Part shown: positions 62,437 through 64,000 of the stretch, piece by piece
How the letters are laid out: every line of letters begins with the position of its first letter
How positions within the stretch are numbered: position 1 is the first letter of the stretch
NCBI GenBank assembly: GCA_951802425.1
Contig: OX637803.1
Coordinates: forward strand, 1,984,001-2,048,000
Reading direction: 5' to 3'
Source of the DNA: Clavaria fumosa
Taxonomy: Eukaryota; Basidiomycota; Agaricomycetes; Agaricales; Clavariaceae
DNA length: 64,000 nt
Translations under genes and position numbers: made by a program
Notes under the pieces: model-generated
Told to the model about the DNA's origin: nothing
Database searches by the model: none
What the model saw: only the letters and a program-made list of their open reading frames with translations

Positions 62437-62719
62437 GATTGCTTACCTAAGCCATCCCAAAAAGGAGGAGTTGTGGAGAAATTAGAGAAGATTGTTGGAA
62501 GGTCACATGACCTGTGGTGGAGGATTACATAATCGGGAGATCACATGACTTGGGCCTGGGCGCGTCACGTGATCCGAGAGGTCTGAGCGTGGGAACACCG
62601 GCAAATGCTGAAGCGTTCGCTATATATACTACATCTTTTCCATTCTTGTACCCTTTTCCCCTTATCTTAGTATTGTCATCATGACCTTACACTTAAGTTG
62701 TGTGAGACCCAGTCTGATA
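62431..62719 (+). repeat. 5' LTR of Gypsy copy E
   Basis: The 289-bp LTR starts TGTTAGGATTGC and ends CAGTCTGATA. TATATATA is at 62621-62628 and ATCTTAGTATT at 62664-62674. U3 has GTCACATGACC, GATCACATGAC and CGTCACGTGATC. Confidence 0.95.
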
Positions 62720-62720
62720 T

Positions 62721-62731
62721 AATACTAAGAT
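62721..62731 (+). promoter_or_regulatory. Putative self-priming primer-binding site of copy E
   Basis: AATACTAAGAT, one base after the LTR, is the exact complement of ATCTTAGTATT at 62664-62674 in the LTR, 43 nt downstream of the TATA box. Confidence 0.75.
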
Positions 62732-63294
62732 CTGCCTGTCCACCCTAGCCCCGTGTCCTAACCCGGCTAGCCTGGACCCTTAATTTCAAACTGTGACACG
62801 TTGTCACAGCTCAGCCCCTATCATCCTCTTCTCCTTTACCCTGCCCGTGGGGTGTAACAGAACTGTGCGAAATTTTTACTGTGTGTAGATACACGTGACC
62901 AGACCCAGAGGAAGTCTACTGTGACCCTCCCCAAGTGATACCAAGTGCCCAAGGCCTGGAACTTTGTTTTGCAGCTACATACCAGTAAATCGTGTAGTGT
63001 ACAGGGCAAGGAAAGGCCCCTACATAGTCTTTCTGTAGTTTCCTGGTCCAGTGGACAGGGCCCTTGCTCTGTGACCATTGTCAGAAGGGCGCACGGGCAA
63101 CTCATTAGGAGTTGTGGAGCAACCACCTGGGACACCATTTGGGCCCCATGTTAACAAAAGTTTCATAGAATAAGAGTTCTATAGGTACATAAGTACACAG
63201 AAGAGCAGCCTAAGAGGACAGGACTGTTAAAGAGATTGAAGAAATCCTGAGTGCCCAAGGCCTGGAACTTTATTTACAGCATCCAGGGCCTGTG

Positions 63295-64000
63295 ATGGCA
63301 GACCATGTCGCCCTGCCTGTAGCCCAACCTATGAGGCTTGACCTATCTGTTGCCCCCTTTGATGGGCAGAAAAGGAACTTCTGTACATTCCTCTGATCAC
63401 TTCGCCTCTTGTTTATGGCGAACCCAACTACCTATGCTACAGACCTGGTGAAGGTCCTCTTTGCTTTGAGCAAAATTACTGGAGATGGATTTGCTGCTGA
63501 ATGGGCGAATATGAAAGCGGAAGAGATCCTGGGTAGTGGCAAGGCCGGAACCTGGGTGGAGCTTGTGGAGGAGATGAAGTGGGCATTTGATGACCCAAAC
63601 AACCATGTGACTGCCCTTGCCGATATCACAGGGTTGAAACAGGGTGCCATGACGGCACCAGAGTTCTTTGCAAGATTCAAGACGTTGTTCTGACAGGTGG
63701 AGTTGAGTGCAGAGAAGGACTCAGGAATCCTGGTCCATTGGCTGGAGTTGAACCTGAGTAGGAGGTTGGTGGAGAGGATCTATGGTGTCTCCCTGATGCC
63801 AGAGACTTATGGAGAATGGAAAGTGCTGGCAGAAAGACTGGATGCCCAGCAAAGGTGATTTGATGCAATAGTCATGGAACGGACACCGCGACCCGTGCAA
63901 CCCACTGCGACCTTTTCACGACCTGCTGCAGCCCTCTCGTGCCCTCTGAATGTGGCCATGGGCCATGGATGTGCCCCTGCTGATGAGAGACATTGTTTCC
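63295..64000 (+). pseudogene. gag of Gypsy copy E, with in-frame stops
   Basis: The reading starts MADHVALPVAQPM, then SVAPFDGQKRNF and AEWANMKAEEILGSG as in A and B. TGA at 63394-63396 and at 63691-63693 (CGA in A), and a further TGA near 63857, break it. The rest of the element is outside the window. Confidence 0.88.

Larger units (their letters stand above)
62431..64000 (+). mobile_element. Ty3/Gypsy chromovirus, family 1, copy E (3' part outside window)
   Basis: The 5' LTR is at 62431-62719, followed after one base by the putative self-priming site and a leader of about 570 bp that matches the leaders of A and B. Gag starts at 63295 and runs to the window end. It inserted into the WD40 region of the NLR gene. 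The target duplication cannot be checked because the 3' LTR is outside. Confidence 0.95.

Overview
The window looks like a repeat-rich stretch of a filamentous basidiomycete genome, most likely an Agaricomycete mushroom. Genes have many short GT-AG introns of about 50-70 nt and typical fungal proteins (Arp3, Atg17, SelO/Fmp40, a YOR1-type ABC transporter, a TPR-CHAT protein, a NACHT-WD40 NLR). The repeats are chromodomain Ty3/Gypsy elements plus hAT, pogo, Copia and LINE debris. No bacterial or viral gene organisation is present.

Layout. 1-26.2 kb is a transposon graveyard. Gypsy family 1 is present as copy A (+, 1-4871, 5' end outside), fragment C (-, 4976-6301) and complete copy B (-, 18412-23977, 5-bp target duplication CCCAC). 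Gypsy family 2 is present as complete copy D (-, 7661-13845, target duplication AGTAA), itself split by a 602-bp hAT-type MITE (9380-9981). Around them lie a pogo-like transposase remnant, a composite inverted-repeat element with terminal hairpins and a captured piece of a mitochondrial ribosomal protein gene (15.2-18.4 kb), an inverted-repeat block with a 90-bp palindrome (24.4-25.8 kb) and a Copia end.

27.3-50.9 kb is mostly unique host DNA: a membrane protein gene (+), arp3 (+), selO (-), atg17 (-), a small Cys-rich protein gene (+), a paraoxonase/arylesterase gene (-), a damaged TPR-CHAT gene (+) and an ABCC transporter gene (+). arp3 and selO converge; atg17 and the Cys-rich gene share a short divergent promoter with two CACGTG sites.

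50.9-64 kb mixes repeats and genes: a second near-identical copy of the 602-bp MITE (52198-52799), a 1.3-kb hAT-type element carrying a perfect 120-bp palindrome (53647-54947) inside hAT transposase debris, a GNAT acetyltransferase gene (55645-56644), and an NLR gene (59251-62436) whose WD40 array is cut off by a family-1 Gypsy insertion that runs out of the window.

Main points: both Gypsy families carry, just after the 5' LTR, an 11-12 nt site complementary to an LTR segment about 35-45 nt downstream of a TATA box, as expected for Tf1-type self-priming. Premature stops in the Gypsy copies are mostly CGA-to-TGA, and the two LTRs of copy B differ only by transitions, as expected from methylation-linked decay. 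Two cell-death-type genes, the NLR and the CHAT gene, are disrupted. All exon models here were read by eye and need RNA or homology confirmation.
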